Assembly: GCA_037976565.1 (NCBI GenBank)
Contig: CP137673.1
Coordinates: 1,538,851 to 1,602,850 of the forward strand
DNA length: 64,000 bases
Direction: 5' to 3'
From: Mesocentrotus franciscanus
Lineage: Eukaryota > Echinodermata > Echinoidea > Camarodonta > Strongylocentrotidae
Positions 59,765 through 64,000 of this stretch are shown here, in pieces. The first letter of the stretch is position 1. Each line of letters opens with the position of its first letter. Below the pieces are notes generated by a model. That model searched no databases and was not told where the DNA came from. It worked only from the letters and a program-made list of their open reading frames with translations. The translations under genes were made by a program, and so were the position numbers.

Positions 59765-60565
59765 TTCAATTCAATTCAATCAAGGTTTATCAAACCATGA
59801 CGGGCAGTCACAGACTGAATTGTACATGTTTTTACAGTGCGAGTAAAATACGACATACTGTATACACCTGTATAAAAATTGCATAAAAGATACATGAATT
59901 AGATTACATTTATAAAATTGTCTTTATAAAGCATATAAAAGACTGTTGTTAAAAGCATTATCATTGCATACAATTACTTCACTGTATTCGATGAAAAATA
60001 TTGCACGATAGTAAAAAGGTCATGGAAAAGGAAGGAGTGTGTTTCTGGAAACGTAAGTACTGTAAGCAAAGATAATGCGATATATTTGATATTGAAGAGA
60101 GAAAGAAAGAGAGTTTGTATTTCATTTGGAACAGGAGAGACAGGTACAAAATAGGTAAGAAACGAGAAAAGGAGTTTTTGGAGAACTGGATGAAAAAATA
60201 AGTATAGACGCGTACAGTATTGTAATCAGGGAATGAGTATGGTAGCGGTTCAGTAGCAATAATTATACAAGGAAGAGTTTGGTACAGACTAAACTAGGGC
60301 GTCACAGTATTATAAGTTTACATTTGTATAATGGCGATTGAGTTTTCATGTGAGATTAGGCAGAGCACTATTCTGGACTCTCTTAGTTCTCTAAATACTA
60401 ATTCACATTTCGTAAATTGAATATGTTAGTTTTCTTTGAAGTAACCATGATTGACATTATATTTTTTTCTAATGCAATAGCAAAATCTTTAGTAAGTGTT
60501 TCTCTACGAGTCAAAAGAGGCAATTTTAATTTTTCTAAAGCATTGTCATATGAAGTGTAATTTGA
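59765..60565 (-). mobile_element. LINE 3' end remnant
   Basis: Starts with the inverted tail TTCAATTCAATTCAATCAAG, counterpart of the tail at 28290-28310, then AT-rich 3' region. No convincing ORF2 left. Confidence 0.45.
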
Positions 60566-60569
60566 TCCT

Positions 60570-60655
60570 AGAATTATAATAATAATAATAATAATAATAA
60601 CGTCTCTTATAAAGCGCTTACCACCGAAGTCTCTAAGCGCTCTATTTTGTATACC
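60570..60655 (-). mobile_element. Short retroelement 3' end
   Basis: (ATA)n followed by CTTATAAAGCGCTTACCACC and a second AAGCGCT; typical of the tail end of the SINE/LINE families here, the rest being absent. Confidence 0.5.
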
Positions 60656-61299
60656 TTATATATCATTAATGTGTTCAATAGCTGAACTTGTAGAAAAAAG
60701 AGGATACAAACTAAAATTGAGCTTTGAATGTGTCTGCATCACTGACAGTGATGGGCTTAGGTTTATGCTAGTAAAAAAATAAATGTTGGCTTTAGCATGC
60801 AACAACAAAAAATGATAGTGTAGCACAAAACTGTTCAAAGTTAGTGGAAAATCTACACAAGAAACAAAAATTAACACACAAGTCTATGGAAGTGATTAAA
60901 ATCGCTTTTTTTTATTCTTTTTTTTTAATATTTTTATTTCTTTTTAATCGGGGCTATTTAAATCACGCCAACCCTGATAAAAAGTAATTAGATCTTCATG
61001 TAACACAACAGCGAGAATAATTGAAAGGTTCAATCGCTTTACTTACCAGATAGTATATAAGTAGAATTACAAAAACCGGCCCAGTCGTATAATACAGTAT
61101 CACATTATCTAGTCAGTAGACAGTACGTCTTGTTCCACTCGGTATTGATCTATATACAGAATGGCATACACGATGCTCCGTAGCAGCGGGAAGCAACGGA
61201 CGCGCGTATGTGCACCCATGTCAGCTTGCTAGGCTTGGATACACTTACGTACATGTGTACGTATGTATCTTAGTAACAACAGGCCTAGGTGATCAGTGT

Positions 61300-61359
61300 G
61301 CGCTCGAAGCGGGCCCCTTTTTAGGCCCCCTCCCTTGCCGCCGGCTGGATCCGCCCCTG
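61300..61359. mobile_element. hAT-type element remnant (right end)
   Basis: Ends GGCTGGATCCGCCCCTG, the inverted form of the common CAGGGGCGGATCCAGCC end, preceded by GGGCCCC-rich sequence. The left end is missing. Confidence 0.45.
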
Positions 61360-61439
61360 TTCTCAGGTGCATCGCCAGAACATGCCCTAGCGTTCCAAGG
61401 TCAACGAGGCGCTTTAGGAGTTCTTCCTGACTCATCTAT

Positions 61440-62645
61440 TGGTCCTGGGTACCGAGAGGTAGAGCCCTACTTCATTAATGGCAACAACTCGGGGTGGCCA
61501 GGTGTTGCACGTACCAACTGATCCCATTGTTGGGCAGTGTAAGAGACAGCCTTCTTGCCTTGGGGTGGATTCCCACTGCCAATCTTCACATGGAGTCTCG
61601 CTCCTGATCCTGGAGCATCTGTTCAAATTCAGGGATTGAGATATACTCAGGGTCACAATAGCTCCAGACACACCCCCTTAGGTCTGAATATAATGCTCCG
61701 GTTCCCTACCAGGAGCTAGGGGTTGTGAATGCCCCCTCCTTGATTTTCTTGATTGTTTGAATACAATCTTGGTGGTATTTGGCATCAAAACCCCTACCCT
61801 TTCTGGCCGAGTTAGTTTGAGGACCAGTTCTGGAACCGCGGGAGCTGGCACAGTGGGTGATCTTTTAGCAAGTCAACTCCTTGCCTCAGCTGACCCTTGA
61901 AGAGTTGGCCCACCAGGAATGCCAGAGGCACTTTCAGCCAAGCTTCTTGGCCAATCATGGCTCCTACTCCAGCAGATCCACATCAGAAAGATGTGGAGTG
62001 ACTGCTTGCCACCGAGCGTTCAATCAGCGAAGGAGCCCATCTAACGTGGTCTTTCCAACCAAGAACTGCACAATGAGGCGCAGTGCGTCCACGCTATAAG
62101 ACGCAGGATCCCACTGGACATCCTGTGCACGGAAGTACTCCGGAAAGTGTGTTAAATATGATGCAGTTTAATACTAGACGATGTACAATTAACCACAAAC
62201 AAGCATGGCCCCAGCACCCTCGGTAGCTCTCTCCTTCTCGTAAAGCCACCACCTAGGGTCACCCTTCTTTCGGTTGCTCTTGGCAACCTTACCAGGAACT
62301 GCGGTTGGTCTTGCACTCCGCCACATCCTGGCAAATCCGCCACTGCAGCTCCCTTATAGATCATCCTCTTACGATTGAATCTCTCTCTCGAGGGGGGGGC
62401 TACTACCGATCCAACAAGATCTGAATTCGACAGAGTCGACTGGTTGGTTGCTCAGGTCGTGGGTCCGCCGTTTCAGCCCCCACATGGTTAAGTGCAGTTG
62501 GTCCCAAAGCAGCGGAGCCTCCTGCAACACATCTGATGTGAAGGTTGTGGCAGGTCCCGCGATAAGCGGGTCTGCCGTATCCATCTTTATTTGAGAAGTT
62601 GCGGCTGGTCCCTTACTTAACGGGTCCGCCGTAGCAACTTTCTGT
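61440..62645 (-). pseudogene. Decayed coding-like region, unknown family
   Basis: GC-richer than its surroundings and reading as protein in shifting minus-strand frames. It starts after an acceptor-like TTTTTATTTACAG at 62642 with KVATADPLSKGPAATSQIK, then a second MDTADPLIAGPATT, LLWDQLHLTMWGLKRRTHDL, DPASYSVDALRLIVQFLVGK and KAVSYTAQQWDQLVRATPGH. Several stops and frame changes. It could be a degraded retroelement gag-like region or a host pseudogene; I do not recognise the family. Confidence 0.35.
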
Positions 62646-62741
62646 AAATAAAAATAGACGGGTTTGTCGAATTAGGTAATGCTATCAATCAGATATGATT
62701 ATTTATGTCTGGGGACTGACCTTTACCGTCACCATCCGAAA

Positions 62742-62828
62742 GACGTGACTCAGTTTCGAACCGCCTGAGCCAGTTTGTAGGCGAAGACAGAGAGCTGATC
62801 AAGTGAATGTGCCGCTAAGCCAACTCAC
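62742..62828 (-). other. tRNA-like pol III promoter sequence
   Basis: Minus strand carries a full box A match TGGCTTAGCGG and, 48 nt later, GGTTCGAAAC (box B-like), with partly pairing ends GTGA...TCAC over about 85 nt. A long-variable-arm tRNA shape is conceivable, but pairing is poor and no anticodon is clear; a SINE head or tRNA relic fits better. Confidence 0.35.
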
Positions 62829-62860
62829 AACCAGTAACACTAATGAGTGACAGTCGTCGT

Positions 62861-63288
62861 AGGGTGCGTTTATCGTGTCTTGCCACAGATATGTACATAT
62901 CGAACCCCACTATCGAACCCCACTATACGAACGTGATTTTCGGGATGTCGCGTTTATCGTCTCTTCACGATTCAAAATAAAGGTCTTGTCTCTGCGCAGC
63001 TCCTTTGCGCCGTTTGACCCGGGAAGCGGATTAGCCTGGGAAGGTCCATAGAGCTATATGGGAAGGTCCGATTTGTATGTGGGGTTCAAAACAGCTTTGC
63101 GTTTATCGTGTCTCAGAAACGTGATTCTGGCTGTATGTCACATTCAAAACGCACTTTTTTCGGCGTTACAGTATGCCCATATCTAAAGACGTTTGAAAAA
63201 GGCTTTGCGTTTATCGCCTTAAAAATTGCCTGAAAGACGTTTGAAAACGCTGATTTTAGACAAAAAATTGGTCGATAAACGCAACCTT
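62861..63288. mobile_element. TIR element with repeated CGTTTATCG motifs
   Basis: Ends AGGGTGCGTTTATCG and CGATAAACGCAACCTT. The GCGTTTATCG motif also recurs inside, near 62950, 63099 and 63205, all in the orientation of the left end. 428 bp, no ORF. Confidence 0.75.
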
Positions 63289-63299
63289 AGACCTCTACT

Positions 63300-63790
63300 A
63301 GTTTGTCAGACCTTTGTTTGATCTGGTTCACTACCAGAAAGTTTGAATTTTAAAAATATGACCTTTGTAATGTCTGATTTTTCTTCGCACGTTATCTAGA
63401 TCTAGACTTTAATTAAAATATTGTAAAATGGGAAATAATTTAGAGATCTAGTATGTGAAAAGATTTCTTGGTTTCAATCATTCTTGATCTAAAATTCTTT
63501 CCACTATCATTAGCAGTCTTAAAATTGTTGTACATTTTCATTTTTTTCATGTCAGTCACAAATGAAACTCAGGAAGGAGGTGCAATCGGACCATCCTTTT
63601 TATTTATCTTATTTTTTTATTTTTTTTAAAGTAAAGACGTGCATACGTCAAGCTGGTGAACTTGTTTTCAAATGTGTTTGTCTCTCAAATTTCGGATGTG
63701 TCCCCTTGAAATTTTGGATGAGATTTCCACCCAATTAGGTGAATAAATATGCACCCCCTCTTTTGTTTTAATCCAAAAAGGCTTTGCATG
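63300..63790. other. Intergenic, nothing recognised
   Basis: AT-rich; no supported feature. Confidence 0.4.
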
Positions 63791-63794
63791 GAAG

Positions 63795-63865
63795 CAGTGG
63801 CGTAATGAGCAAAAAAGTTTGGGGGGCTGGCAGACAAAAAAAAAAATTTGTTTGTTTTTTTGTTG
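63795..63865. mobile_element. CAGTGGCGTAA-family element end
   Basis: Left end CAGTGGCGTAATGAGCAAAA as at 40641, followed by GGGGGGCTGGCAGACAAAA; the remainder is not identifiable before the window ends. Confidence 0.6.
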
Positions 63866-64000
63866 CTATTTTGAACGCCCCGGCCCGTAAGTGATGTTTT
63901 CCTGGCATCTACTAACACAATGGAGACCATAAAAAGCAGTGCATGATAACGTCTTTTAAAATCAAGTAACAGTTTAAACAGTTTGACCCAATGGCAATGC

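Overview
This is a eukaryotic genomic window: AT-rich, intron-rich and crowded with repeats. It has short exons with GT-AG boundaries, tRNA-derived SINEs, CR1/L2-like LINE fragments, hAT-type and foldback DNA elements, and long trinucleotide microsatellites. The host proteins (a RINT1 orthologue, a GT10 fucosyltransferase, an LDL-receptor YWTD module) and the repeat style suggest a marine invertebrate deuterostome. An echinoderm such as a sea urchin is my best inference, not something I can prove. There are no bacterial, operon or CRISPR features.

Main gene: RINT1 (RAD50-interactor 1 / TIP20 family vesicle-tethering protein) runs on the minus strand from the ATG at 37184 down to about 4.6 kb. 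I placed 13 coding exons with matching splice phases, plus a plausible 11-nt microexon. The last exon, covering the final 60 or so residues, is not securely found. Two exon edges of this gene have been copied in tandem. The 5' edge of exon 13 (acceptor plus about 70 nt of coding sequence) is present eight times, and the 3' edge of exon 8 (donor plus about 25 nt) four times. Every extra copy leads to an in-frame stop if used. This is the most unusual feature of the window.

Assembly structure: 4071-10942 and 11443-18316 are near-identical and meet at a 500-N gap exactly where both copies end. This looks like two overlapping haplotype contigs placed end to end, not a real duplication, so exons 12, 13 and the microexon appear twice. 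A second 500-N gap (41959-42458) has matching flanks and lies inside one LINE fragment, so it is probably also an empty placeholder.

Layout: 1-4070 is 3' flank with several small TIR or foldback elements and one coding-like exon on the plus strand. 4071-18316 holds the duplicated RINT1 3' end with SINEs and CAT/ATT microsatellites. 18317-37184 holds RINT1 exons 11 to 1, with a LINE derivative (25.3-26.6 kb), a 69-bp minisatellite (28.4-29.15 kb) and a hAT insertion in a decoy splice donor (22.5-23.8 kb). 37.2-45.3 kb is a repeat bed of hAT-type elements, several of them inside (TAG)n tracts. It includes a 1.6-kb element filled with a degenerate 22-bp array and flanked by an 8-bp target duplication. 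45.6-45.85 kb carries an isolated YWTD exon beside a perfect 34-bp inverted repeat. 46.0-47.4 kb is a decayed LINE reverse transcriptase. 50.2-51.5 kb is a single-exon alpha-1,3-fucosyltransferase gene (minus) with a frame break between membrane anchor and catalytic domain. 51.9-54.5 kb has a palindrome-bearing region and a degenerate 300-bp repeat. 54.8-59.2 kb is an old tandem duplication interrupted by another LINE. 59.7-64 kb has LINE and SINE remnants, a decayed coding-like region and a TIR element with repeated CGTTTATCG motifs.
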